Assembly (NCBI RefSeq): GCF_910592395.1
Contig: NC_088309.1
Coordinates: forward strand, 17,362,599-17,426,598
Source of the DNA: Lineus longissimus
Lineage: Eukaryota > Nemertea > Pilidiophora > Heteronemertea > Lineidae
DNA length: 64,000 nucleotides
Reading direction: 5' to 3'
In this document: piece by piece, positions 30,014 through 59,966 of the stretch
How the letters are laid out: each line of letters starts with the position of its first letter
Numbering within the stretch: position 1 is the stretch's first letter
The notes under the pieces: generated by a model
Seen by the model: only the letters and a program-made list of their open reading frames with translations
What the model was told of the DNA's origin: nothing
Database searches by the model: none
Made by a program: the position numbers and the translations under genes

Positions 30014-30383
30014 TAACCGGGGTTTTCGTTGCTCAAGTCCTCACCATATTATATAAAAAGCGCCATGATTGTGACGAGGTAACGCTGGCGGAAGAGTAAT
30101 TGGGTACAAATAGTTCCAACTAATCGTATAATTCAATATTGCGACAGCTTTTTCTTGATAATATCGTATTTATATAGCTCGGTGATATAAGAGATAATGT
30201 TGGCAGTTGATTTTAATGTTTGAATGGCTTTCTGAAAAATCTTTTTAGAAGCGAGGTCAACAGGGTCAAACGAAATAGTTTTTGGCGCCAATGATGTCAG
30301 CAATGAGGGATTTGAATTTAGATTCGAGTCGATTCTTTTGGAGTCGGAAGTGCGCATGCACACGGCAATCGTATTTATATAGC
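30014..30383. repeat. Second 75-bp block and linker
   Basis: Copy of 27,292-27,365 at 30,014-30,085, followed by sequence partly repeated from the 0.8-kb block (GAATGGC, AGCGAGGTCAA, CAAACGAAATAGTTTTTGGC). No gene. Confidence 0.65.
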
Positions 30384-31218
30384 TCCGTGCACGTGATTTG
30401 AAGAGACAATTTGGGTGTGGGATTTAGGTGACCAGGAAGATTATATGTAATTTGAATCTATCCGCCTGATCATCACTGTAGTTACAAATAAATGCTCATC
30501 ACTAATAATGAATTTAGCGTGTAATGTGAGACGGGTTTGACATGACTTGCAAATCTTAGATTTTTAGGCAAACGTACAGTTACATTCCGTTTTGGTGAGA
30601 TCTTTTTGGCAGTTATGATGATATGTCAATAATTCTCTCAGCTCCTTGAGAAGTAAAGGTCCTACTTGAAGCTATTTTGCATGAAAAACAGCCTATCTCA
30701 TGTCAAAGCTGTCCCTTCAACAAAGAATGTTTGTAGCTAATGTTATTGTTTGAATGGCCATTTTGATAAAGGGTTTGGAATCGAGGTCAAACAAAATAGT
30801 TGTTGGCCTCAATGTACCCTCGGGAATTCAAGCTAGTCAAACCATTCTCTGGAGTGCTCGAACACCAGGAATCAGTGTGTACTTCAGCTTGAAAAGTTCG
30901 GGTGAAGGGGTTTTCTTCATGATAATATTCATAATGGTATAAGATGAAGGTATCAGAGGGCCGGCGAATCTAGGAACTTGAAGAAGAGGGAGCTTGCACT
31001 GCATTTCCAAATCTCATCAAAATTCCTGGACAGGTGTGTTCCAAAATTTTATGAGTCGTCAATTTAAAAAAGTTATTAGGAGCCGTGCGTCTGGTGCACC
31101 CGCTTGGATCCACGCCAGATAAACGTACATGAATGAAAAATATTAAGAAATGTTTTCAAAAAAACCACGAAAAAATAGCTACGCCGAGTTCGAACCCGTG
31201 ACCATCCAATCCACAGTG
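30384..31218. repeat. 0.8-kb duplicated block, copy 2
   Basis: Direct copy of 29,137-30,005 with small indels. Its tRNA-like end is cut at 31,218, where satellite array 2 begins. Confidence 0.85.
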
Positions 31219-34200
31219 CAACAGTTGAGGTGCCGGGTCGACCCTAAATGGTTGTGACTGTCTCATGGCGCCCACCGTATAAGCAAGACGGTAGGGCAGC
31301 CACGTCAAATTCGGCTTGGTTGTGACTTCCCATCTCATACATCGTATCGACAGTAAAGTATAGGTGCCGGGGTCGACCCTAAATGGTTGTGACTGTCTCA
31401 CGACGCCCACCGTATAAGCAAGACGGTAGGGCAGCCACGTCGAATTCGGCCTCGTTATGACTTCCCATCGGATGCATCCTATCGACAGTACTGTTGAGGG
31501 TCCGGGGTCGACCCTAGATGGTTGTGACTGTCTCAAGGCGCCCATCGTATAAGCAAGACGGAAGGGCAGCCACGTCAAATTCGGCCTGGTTGTGACTTCC
31601 CATCTCATACATCCTATTGACTATCGTATAAGCAAGTCAGTAGGGCAGCCACGTCAAAGTCGGCCAGGCTGTGACTTCCCATTTCATACATCATGTTGAG
31701 AGTACAGTTCAGGTGCCGGGGTCGACCATTAATGGTTGTGACTGTCTCACGGTGGCCAACGTATAAGCAAGACGGTAGGCCACCACGTCAAATTCGGCCT
31801 GGTTGTGACTTCCCGTCTCCTACATCGTATTGACAGTACTGTTGATGTGCAAGGGTCAACCCTAAATGTTTACGACTGTCCAAATGCACCAACCGTATAA
31901 GCAAGACGTTAAGGAAGCCACGTCAATTTCGGCCAGGTTGTAACTTCCAATCTCATACATCGTATTGACAGTACTGTTGGGGTTCCGCGGTGGACCCTGA
32001 ATGGCGGTGATTGTCTCACGGCGCCCACCGTATTGGCAAGACGGTAGGGCAGCCACGTCAAAGTCGGCCTGGTTATGACTTCCCATCTGATACATCGTAT
32101 CGACCGTACAGTTGAGGTGCCGGGGTCGAGCATTAATGGTTGTGACTGTCTCAGGGCGCGCACCGTATAACCAAGACGGTAGGGCAGCCACGTCAAATTC
32201 GGCCTGGTTGTGACTTCCCATCTCATACATCGTATTGACAGCACCGTTGAGGTTCCGCGGTGGACCCTGAATGGCGGTGATTGTCTCACGGGGTCCGCCG
32301 TATTAGCAAGACGGTAGGGCAGCCACGTCAAAGTCGGCCTGGTTGTGACTTCCCATCTAATACATCGTATTGACAGTAGATTTAAGGTGCCGGGGTCGAC
32401 CCTAAATGGTTGTGACTGTCTCAGGGCGCCCAACGTATAAGCAAGACGGTAGGGCAGCCACGTCAAATTCGGCCTGGTTGTGGCTTCCCATCTAATACAT
32501 CATATTGACAGTACGGTTCAGGTGCCGAGGTCAACCCTAAATAGTGGTGATTGTCTCACGGCGCCCACCGTATTGGCAAGACGGTAGGGCAGCCACGTCA
32601 AATTCGGCCTGGTTGTGACTTCCCATCTCTTACATCGTATCGACAGTACAGTTGAGGTGCCGGGGTCGACCCTAAATGGCGGTGATTGTCTCACGGGATC
32701 CGCGGTATTAGCAAGAGGGGAGGGCAGCCACGTCAAATTCGCCCTGGTTGTGACTTACCGTCTCATACATCGTATTGACAGTACTGTTGATGTGCCTGGG
32801 TCGACCCTAAATGGTTGTGACTGTCTCACACTGCCCACCGTATCAGCAAGACGGTAGGGCAGCCACGTCAAAGTCGACCTGGTTGTGACTTCCCATCTTA
32901 TACATGTACATCGTATCGACAGTACAATTGAGGTGCCAGGGTCGACCCTAAATGGTTGTGACTCTCTCACGGTGCCCACCGTATAAGCAAGACGGTAGGA
33001 CAGCCACGTCAAAGTCGGCCAGGCTGTGACTTCCCATCTCATACATCGTATTGACAGTACAGTTCAGGTTCCGAGATCGACCCTAAATGGTTGTGACTGT
33101 CCAAATGCGCCCACCGTATAACCAAGACGGTAGGGCAGCCACGTCAAATTCGGCCTGGCTGTTAATTCCTATCTGATGCATCGTATCGACAGTACTGTTG
33201 AGGTGCCGGGGTCGACCCTAAATGGTTGTGAATGTCTCAGGGCGCCCACCATATAAGCAGGACGGTAGGGCATCCACGTCAAATTCGGCCAGGTTGTGGC
33301 TTCCCATCTCATACATCGTATCGACAGTGCAGTTGAGGTGCCAGGGTCGACCCTAAATATTTGTGACTGTCTCATGGCACCCACCGTATTAGCAAGACGG
33401 TAGGGCAGCCACGTCCAATTTGGCCAGGTTGTGAAGTCCCATCTAATACATCATATTGACAGTACAGTTCAGGTGCCGGGGTCGACCATTATGGTTGTGA
33501 CTGTCTCACGGTGCCCACCGTATAAGCAAGACGGTAGTCCAGCCACGTCAAAGTCGGCCTGGTTGTGACTTCCCATCATACATCGTATTCACAGTGCAGT
33601 TCAGGTGCCAGGGTCGACCCTTAATGATTGTGACTGTCCCAATGCGCCCACCGTATAACCAAGACGGTAGGGTAGCCACGTCAAATTCGTCCTGGTTGTT
33701 AATTCCTATCTCATACATCGTATCGACAGTACAGTTGAGGTGCCGGGGTCGACCCTAAATGGTGGTGATTGTCTCACGACGCCCACCGTATTGGCAAGAC
33801 GGTAGGGCAGCCACGTTAAATTCGGCCTGGTTGTGACTTCCCATCTCTTACATCGTATCGACAGTACAGTTCAGGTGCCGGGGTCGACCCTAAATGGCGG
33901 TGATTGTCTCACGGGGCCCGCCGTATTAGCAAGACGGTAGGGCAGCCACGTCAAATTCGCCCTGGTTGTGACTTCCCGTCTCATACATCATATTGACAGT
34001 ACTGTTGATGTGCCAGGGTCGACCCTAAATGGTTGAGACTGTCCAAATGCGCCCACCGTATAAGCAAGACGGTAGGGCGGCCACGTCAAATTCGCCTGGT
34101 TGTGACTTCCCATCTCATACATCGTATCGACAGTACTGTTGAGGTGCCGGGGTCGACCATAAATGGTTGTGACTGTCTCAAGGCGCCCATCGTATAAGCA

Positions 34201-36225
34201 GGACGGTAGGGCGGCCACGTCAAATTCGGCCTGGTTGTGACTTCCCATCTCATACATCGTATTGACAGTTCATTTCAGGTGCCAGGGTCGACCCTAAATG
34301 GTTGTGACTGTCTCTCGGTGCCCACCGTATAAGCAAGACGGTAGGGCAGCCACGTCAAATTCGGCCTGGTTGGGACTGTTCCTCTTATTGTATCGGCAAC
34401 ACGATCGAGATGCCAGGGTCGAAAGAAAACTAGCTATGAATGTCCCATTGCGCGCATTTTGTCAGCAAGACGGCGGGGCAGCCAGGTGGATTCGGTCTGG
34501 TTGTGACCGTCCTATCACTTGCATCTTATCAATAACACGATTGAGCTATCAGAGTCGAATCTATCTGGTTGTGACGGTCTCAATTCGCTCAGCGTGTCAG
34601 CAAGATGGTTAGGAACCCAGGCCCGATTCGGCCTTGTTTTGTTTGTCTCATGTCCTTCACCGTATCGGCAACACGTTTTAGCTGCCAGGGTCGAATCAGT
34701 CTGGTTGTTACTTTATTATTGCGCTTAACGCGTCAGCAAGGCGGTAGGTCAGCAGAGCCCGATTCGGTCTGGTTGTGACTGTTCCATCCACTTCACCATA
34801 TCAGCAACACAGTTGAGGTGTCATAGTTGATTTAATATGGTTTTGACTGACTCATTGTGATCACTGTGTAGCAAGACGATAGTTCAGCCAAGACAATTCC
34901 GTCTGGTTATGGATGTCCGATCTCTCACCGTATTGCCAACGACACAGTTGAGCTGTCAGGTTCGAGTTGATCTGGTTGTGACAGTCTCATTACTTTAATT
35001 GTATTAGGAAGACGATGGGGCATCCTGGCCTGATTCGGTCTGGTTGTGACTGCGCCATCTCTTGCATCGTATCGACAACACAGTTGAGCTGCCAGGATCG
35101 AACCAATCTGGCTGTGACCGTCTCATTTTGCTCCTTATGTCAGCTGGGCAGTGGGGAGGGTTGAATACATGACTGTGGCCGTCATTGTATTCACCATGTC
35201 CGCAAGATGGTGAGGCAACCTGGCCTAATTCAGTCTAGCTGTGGCTGTCCGATCACCTTCATCATATCGACAATGCAGTTGAATAAACTGGGTCGAATCC
35301 ATCTGGTTGTGATGGTCTAATTGCACTCACCACGTCAGCAAGACATTGTGCTCAACATGTCAGGAAAAAGATATAGTTCAGCCAGGCTCACTAAGGTCTG
35401 GTTTTGGCTGTCTCATTGTGATCACCGTGTCAGCAAGACGGTAGTTCAGGCATGTTAATTTGGTCTGGTTATCAGTGTCCAATCTCTCACCTGTCGGCAA
35501 CACAGTTGAGTTGTCAGGGTCGGATTGATCTGGTTGTTATGGTCTCATTGTGCTCACCACGTCAGCAAGACAGTGGAGCAGTTTGGCCCAATTCGGTCTG
35601 GTTGTGACTGTCCCATCTCCTTCACCGTATCAGAAACAGGATTGAGCTGCCAAGGTCAAATCTATCTGGTTGTGACTGTCTCGTTGAGCCCATTGTGTCA
35701 GCAAAACGATGAGACAGCTAGGCCCAATTCGGTCTGGTTTTGGGATCTGATCTCTCTGACAGTATCGGCATCACTGGTGAACTGCTAGGGTCAAATAGAC
35801 CTGGTTGTGACTATCTCGTTGCGTTTACCATTTTAGAAAGACGGTGGGGCAGCCATGCCAATTCTGTCTGGTCGTGTCTGTCGATGTCTTGCATTGCATT
35901 GACACAAGCGATATACTAGGCTCAAATAAATTTGAAGCAATTTGGTTGTGACTGTTTGATTGTCCTCACCATGCCAGGAAGATGGCGAGGCGACCTGGCC
36001 TCATTTAGTCTAGTTGTGGCTGTCCGATCTCCCTCATCTTATGAACAACCTGGTTGATCTGCCAGGGTCGAATCTATCAGGTTGCGTTGTGCTCACAGTG
36101 TCGGCAATCAGGTGGGGCAGTCAGGCCTGATTTGGTTTAGCTGTGACTGTCCTATCACTAGCTTCGTATTGACAACACAGCAGAGATACCAGGGTTGAAG
36201 CCATCTACTTGTGACTGTCTCACAT
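31215..36225. repeat. 135-bp dimeric satellite, array 2
   Basis: About 37 units. The period is exact in places: CAAGACGGTAGGGCAGCCAC recurs at steps of 135 bp near 32,041, 32,176, 32,311, 32,446 and 32,581. Units in 31,215-34,360 are the homogeneous form (TCGTATCGACAGTACAGTTG and CGACCCTAAATGGTTGTGAC), those after 34,360 are the diverged form seen in array 1. The long minus-strand open frames of 100-185 codons (WLPYRLAYT and similar) are repeat artefacts. Confidence 0.93.
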
Positions 36226-38416
36226 GATCCGAACAGTAGATTTGTTGAATGGATCAATATCATTGAAAAACGACAAAATTATTTACAAAACAAGCAGATT
36301 TTTATTAGATAATTTATTCTTCTCAAACACAACATCTTCTTAATTTCATTGTATTATCATTTTCCTAATAATATCCTTACAAAATAAACAGGACTCTGGA
36401 CAACACCTTAGGTCTATGTAAATCTCGCTAACACAAGGAATTTACGGGACGTTGGAAATACATGTTACATTCTTCTGTGATCCATGAGACACATTTAAAC
36501 CAAAGTACCCTTGGACTCTCTCAGGTTTAGATCTTTGACCCCAAGACATTTTGGCCCAACTTTTAGTTGCAACCTATTGGAGAGATTCATCACTAATTGC
36601 GATATGTGCCATATCCAACATTTTTTAGTTTACCCACCAGGGCATTGCCAATATGGCGACTGATCAGTCCATCAAATTACAGAGCATTCTAACCAATTGT
36701 AAAACTTTTATGATAACAAATGTCCAAAGTTCCCCAATGCACTTTCAAGTTAAAATTCCCAACCTGGGCAATTTTTCTCAAAATCGGCTACACGTTGTTT
36801 TGCGATAAAACTCTTTGTAGATATGGCAACATATATCGTGTCAACTGTTTCATATGGTTTGCAGGAATCCACCTCTGAAATGTAACATGTATTTTCAACA
36901 CACACTATAGTTGTGCATTTACTGATGTGACCATATTTTTCGACCTCAAATATTTCCTTCAAATTGCAGGAGTTTCGATACGTCAAGAAGGAATTCAGAG
37001 CCTTGGAAGAAATTTATCAGCCAGACTGCAATTATCCTCAACCAAATAGCGGACTTTGATTTTGACAGAAATATCTTCGGCCACATTAGTAAATGCAATG
37101 TATTCTATTGTAAGTTTGATCATCGATGACAGGATTTGAGGAGTATCTAATGCACAGAGACAGCACTTTTCAGAGGGAACCAGCACATGAATGTGTCGAA
37201 CACACAACACAGGATCAGCCAAGGCTGACATCCACACATTAAAAAACACATCCTAGAATCAGGACCACTATTATAGTTCTTTAGGCTGAAAGTAACATCC
37301 ATGATGTCCACTGCATTTTTCAATTATTTGGGTCAATCTAGATTAGAATCCCCCCATCCGCGCCCATATGAAATAATTATGAGAGTATTTTCGGAAACAC
37401 AGAAACAGAAAACTAAACTGGGACTATCAATCAGATGATGGAAGTTAAAAACCCAACTTGTTTAACCTGTTCAGCCAAGCAGTCCTCAACTTTTTTTAAA
37501 GTTAGGAAGATACAAAATCTGCTATACAGATTATAATCTGCTATGCTGTCAGAAAATGACCATCAAGCAAGCTGGAGAGTACTTGTTTACTCAGGGTGAC
37601 CCAGAAAAACTGACGAGTCCGGGAAAGTAAACCTTACAGTGTTTTTGGGACAACCTGTACAGGTCTTGCAACTATACAGGAGCTTGAACAGAGGGAGACT
37701 GACCTCAGGCTAAGGCTATCCTTAACTATCCTATCCTATATCCTGGTGCATATGGGTCAGCGAAATGACTGAATATGACTCTTATCTGAGTAGTCTATTT
37801 TCTACGTTGAAAAATAAGATATTCTCAATTTAGAAGTCAGGCTATAGTCCATTTTACAAAAAATTACTCTCTGATATTTGATTCTTTCACACAAAAATTG
37901 CTACAGTTGAACATATTGTTATACACGTATTTCATCTCAAACTTCAAAGTCCAAAAAAAGCGCTCAGCTTGCAAGAATTGGACAAAGTATGGCCAAGTAC
38001 AAATCATTTGAGGCAAAAATACTGACAACTTTTCTCAACAATTTAAATTTTTTTTGTGTGCAGTGCTACTTTTTCATGAAATGGACTAAAGTTGGTTAAT
38101 GAAATATACAAGCCAATTTCTTGTCACTCTCAATTTCGTCGGCCCATGTGCGGAGCCAGAGTACCTTAGGGATAGCCCTAGTCGAGGTAGTGTCTGCATC
38201 GCATGAAGGCAAGAAGTGCAGTGTATAGATAGAAGAGTCCATAGTGCATGTGCTAGCAAAATGAATTTGGAAATCTCACAATTCGAAAACGCTAAACAAT
38301 CATTGAGGTTTGTTGGTGGCACAAACTACAGTTTAACTCAACTGGCCAAAAAAGTACGAGCATAAAAAATACTATCTATCGGCTCTAGAAATATACAATG
38401 AAAAATATTGATGAGC

Positions 38417-38602
38417 TTAAAGGGTACGCCATACTGGTGGTCCTGGAAAATAGAAATGCAATTTTACACAATGCCGTAGTGCATTTACCATGCATACAAA
38501 TTAGCTGAAACTTGGTATGTATAGTACTTGTATATCTGAATTTAGTACGTATTTACGCAATTACAAATTTCAAATTTTTAACGAAGGGCGTAGGCCTTTA
38601 AG
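38417..38602. mobile_element. Small MITE related to 52,574-53,039
   Basis: Begins TTAAAGGGTACGCC and ends GGGCGTAGGCCTTTAA. The interior shares CTGGAAAATAGAAATGCA and TTTAGTACGTATTTACGCAA with the larger copy in a TLE intron. Confidence 0.65.
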
Positions 38603-39660
38603 AATGTGATCCAAGTTCAGACAAAGTGCCATATACGGGTAAGTTCGGATAGGATTTTTTCACAGTAATGGCATTTGAACATTGAAATGTTGGAACAGTC
38701 AGGGAGTAATAGTATATCATCAACTGCTGGTTTCATTTGTAAGCATTGACATTGACAGGTTTTACAACACAGGGGTGACAGACGGAAGGAAAGTTCTGGG
38801 CCTTAAAGAGTGGCAGTGCAATTATTAGGATTTAAATGTCATATTATTACTCCAAACGTAAGGAAATGCTCAGGGAATGATGACAAACTTTGACATGACC
38901 ATTCATTGGGAAACTCCTTAGGAAATTTTTGAATGCTAACATTTGTGCCATGATTGAGTTTATTTTTTAAGTGAACTACACTTTTTTTCGGAAATTTTCC
39001 AAAAAATCCCGGGTCCTCAAACCACAATGCATGCAAGGAAAAAACCCCAGAGGAGATTCAAATTGATACACTGCTTTATACAAGACCACAACAGCCTGAC
39101 CAGAATTCTTCGTGTCTGGTGAAACTGAGGGGTGAAAGCAGCCTCGTCCAAAGTCATTGTGCACCTCCACCAATTCCTGACACAAGGTTGGATTGTAGCA
39201 ACGTTTTCTGGAGCAATCAACGCCCCAAATATCACGAGATCTTGCAGGACCGCACATGGTTTTACCAGGCTGGGGCGGAAGGAACTGAAAGAAGTGCCTT
39301 TAGCCCCTTTAGAAAATCTTTAGTGAAAAATTCCGGTAAATACACATCCTGGTCCGTAACTGGTGTATCAATTAGAATCACCGCCGTGAAAACAAACCAT
39401 GGAGAAGGTGTGCCACCAACACAACTCGTAAAAATATACAAGTACACAGAATCTTATCAACATGTGCTGTGCTACACAAAATGGTCACATCTGAATACAG
39501 ACAGGTTGTTCCAACACTTGGAAATCGTTCTCATATTATGCTACTGAGGGCACCACTTAAGGATCGGAATACAATGAGGGAATTTATCACCAAAGGCAGC
39601 ACTTGATCAGAGGCAGTATCCATCTCGTTTATCATCCCATTCATCCCTATGAGCAACCAG

Positions 39661-39732
39661 CAAAACTAGTGTCCTTAATAGAGAGGTCGTCTTTAATAGA
39701 GAGGTGTCTCTAAAAAGGGAGGTTGCACTGTA
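39661..39732. mobile_element. pogo-like MITE family A, fragment
   Basis: About 70 bp with AGTGTCCTTAATAGAGAGGT and the right terminus GGAGGTTGCACTGTA; the left half is missing. Confidence 0.7.
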
Positions 39733-41027
39733 TTTTGTCATTAACCTGCTTCTCCCCAGGACCCATATAAAAATAGAAGCTGCTTGATTATGAAGGCTCT
39801 GCAATCAACTAAGTGGGGTTTACAAATAGAATGTCTGATCAGGCAGGCAGTGATGCTAATAGTAGACCAGCAGGTATAGGCGAGATGAATACTGCCTCTA
39901 ATCGACTGCTGCCAAAAGGAGGTGCAATTTAGAATACCAATAACCTCAGGAACAGACAAGCAAGACAAAGTTGCTCGACATTTTCACCTGGTCGTTTACA
40001 ATACACAATTGTGTACGAAACTGATACTATTACGTTTTTTATTGTATTGGACCAGTATCTACTGCTGCCACCTTTTGGGTATAAAACTCCCTCATTCTCC
40101 AAATGCATCAGCGTTACCAATATTTATCGAATCCACCTGAGCAGGCCATTTCAGACGTGATCGCAACTGAAAACATTTCACAGCAGATGAACATGCAAAC
40201 ATTATCGAAGAAAAAAACTAGTTCCATGATATTTTTCTGGAATCATCAATGACCCATAATCACTCACATAAAAAAATTTCTCTCGCTATGTACACGAAAT
40301 TTAGTTTTTGATATGAATTTCAAATTTCACAACATTTTAGAATTCCTCGGCCCTAGTGATGAGAATTTCCACTTGCAGTGTCCCAAATGGATTATTACAG
40401 AATGCATCGTTAAGTATTTGTACAACGCTTTTGTATAATGCTGGACAGTGCTTTTCTTTAAAAAATAGCATGCAAATATTGCCCTCAAACAAAATTTTGC
40501 TAAACTGACAATCACAAATCGCCATTTTTACGCTGAACAAAACATCCAATTGGAAAACACTGCAATGTCATTTTCGGAGATACTGAATACGATTTCAATA
40601 CAAACGCAAATCTCTCTGGAATAGTTCAGGACAAATAAATCCGCCCGAATATCTGTATTATAAACATGATTTGAAAAGTTTATGTCATGTAATCTGTTGA
40701 CGGGTATGGCGAACTCGTAGAGTTCTCGCTGCCTGCCCGAGGCGGGCAGCATGTCATGTGTAGCGTTGTAAGGAGCAGAATGTTTATCCATCTATGTGTC
40801 CAAACTGCTGCCTTTATAGACAATCTCATAAGATTGCAGACAAAATTTATTGATGACAATCAGCGCTATTAGTAATTATCACAGATGACGTCTTCATCTG
40901 ACCAGTCATAGAGAACCGACCGGAGCCTCATTCTCAATCTCATACTCAATCAGAGCCTCATGCCCAATCTCGCACACCATCGGAGCATTCTTATTAATCT
41001 CAAGCATCTCAACCGAATCCCGTTACT

Positions 41028-41033
41028 TTTATT
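41028..41033 (-). promoter_or_regulatory. Candidate TLE polyadenylation signal
   Basis: AATAAA on the minus strand about 420 bp after the TLE stop codon; another lies near 40,846-40,851. Transcript data would be needed to choose. Confidence 0.35.
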
Positions 41034-41453
41034 TACAAGCCGATATCATCGCAAGAAATGCCCGTCCACTCCAAAATGCCATCTCGCACTAGTACCGAAT
41101 ATTTAACATGGCAGGCCTTTGCATTTATCCTCGCAGCGAATTTTACTAATCCATGGTAAGATAATCCCGATGACGAAGATTAGTATACCAGTCGATGATA
41201 ATCCACACAGAATCAGATTCCGAATGTGTAACATGCCACGGCAATATTTTCATAAACATGGCAGGCATTATACATCAAACGCCACACGGTAGAGGTGGAC
41301 TCATCAGCCGGGTTCCCTGATCCAAGTGAGTACCAATGAGTACTCATAAGATGAGTACCGCAATGGGCAGTACTCATCAACGCTCATCTGGCAATGTATC
41401 AATGTGTAGAAAATCCACTGAGGTATTCCCAACGTTACGGTTGTCCCCCACTC

Positions 41454-58863
<17,410 letters not shown>

Positions 58864-59459
58864 CTGAAATTCAAAAACAAATTTCCCGTTATAGTTTTAT
58901 ACCGATAAAGGATGGGCGATGGGGTTTAAATCGGGGACAGAGCAATCTTCAAAGGCTTCTGTGGTTCATATCGCTGTACATGGAGGCTAGAAGAAACGGA
59001 TTGTTTTGTCCGAAAGTTCCAGGCGAAGTTTGGTGAAGTCTGGAGCCGCGTTGGCAGAGGAGATACTGTAAAATGCAAAATAACACGAAAATATATTCAA
59101 TAAATTTCACAATTTTTTTTGGAGATCACAACATTCCTCAGAGTTTTCCAAGAAAAAAAACCAACTCAGGATTTTGACTTTTACAAAACTCGAGGTAATT
59201 TGCACCCAAGAAATGTTTCCGTCTTGCACCACTGTGATGGAATGAATGGCCTCCATTGCTTTAAGATATGATTGGTTCCGGATTGGCTTGTTGGCAATTA
59301 TACAATCTGCACACTGCTTTCCCATTTTGAACAGTCCATTAAGTACATGATCGTCTGTCATCGCAACGACGCAACAAGCAAGCTGGTATATCAAGAGCTG
59401 CCATCTGGTGAGACGATTAGTTACCAAGTTCTTGACCAGTTCTGTTTACGTCACTGATC

Positions 59460-59966
59460 TTGGCACCAGCACAAATCGCCACCAAAGAATATCCACACGA
59501 GTCATCGAAAAACCTCATGTCCACTTACAAAACAAGCGAAAGGTGGTCGAGCCCAGGCATAGTTCAAATGTTGAGGACCTCCTCAACCAAACCCAAACAC
59601 TCGTTTTTAAAGTATGTTGATAAAATGCCAATTAGTTCACAAACAATGGGACGACAACACTACAGATTATTTAATGCCATTCCCGGTAGGGTCACACCAC
59701 TCGAAGATATCAAGAGAAATTTCGTTTTCATTAAATCAATATTTGTAAGTCCCGAATTGAAGATTTGCTGGTGCTCAGACGAGCACGATTCTCTGTGTCT
59801 CGAGTGCCATTATGAATATGATCTAATTGATATGCTCTATAAACATGGGATTTGGCCCGAGGTGAAGTGTTTGATCGAGGCCTGGGTTACCAACTGTTAC
59901 CGACAAGAATGTCCACTCGATGTTGGTAAACAAACTGATATCAGAATAGGCGAGGACAAAGTCTGA
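59460..59966 (+). CDS. Hypothetical ORF, 168 codons
   Basis: Longest non-repetitive plus-strand frame in this part. The second half is Cys-rich and looks protein-like: LKICWCSDEHDSLCLECHYE, then YDLIDMLYKHGIWPEVKC. I recognise no family. It would lie inside the long first visible TLE intron on the opposite strand. It could be a nested gene, an exon or chance. Confidence 0.25.
   Translation: MAPAQIATKEYPHESSKNLMSTYKTSERWSSPGIVQMLRTSSTKPKHSFLKYVDKMPISSQTMGRQHYRLFNAIPGRVTPLEDIKRNFVFIKSIFVSPELKICWCSDEHDSLCLECHYEYDLIDMLYKHGIWPEVKCLIEAWVTNCYRQECPLDVGKQTDIRIGEDKV

Larger units (their letters stand above)
36226..41027. other. No gene recognised between satellite and TLE
   Basis: Several open frames of 60-142 codons on both strands (for example 36,750-37,249, 39,119-39,547 and 40,337-40,791) carry no family motif or consistent splicing. 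Minor elements inside are listed separately. Some of the right part may be the TLE 3' untranslated region. Confidence 0.45.

Noticed and set aside
31156-34257. Long minus-strand open frames (up to 185 codons) with WLPYRLAYT-type repeats
   Set aside because: They follow the 135-bp satellite period, which is a multiple of three, so frames stay open by repetition. No start or splice context and no family.
25145-36225. CRISPR array
   Set aside because: Repeats are contiguous with no unique spacers and the DNA is eukaryotic.
39119-39547. 142-codon plus-strand ORF as a gene
   Set aside because: No domain, no splice support, and an opposing minus-strand frame of similar quality.
41318-41400. Repeated GAGTAC words as a regulatory array
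   Set aside because: Short, irregular copies in the probable TLE 3' untranslated region; no known motif.
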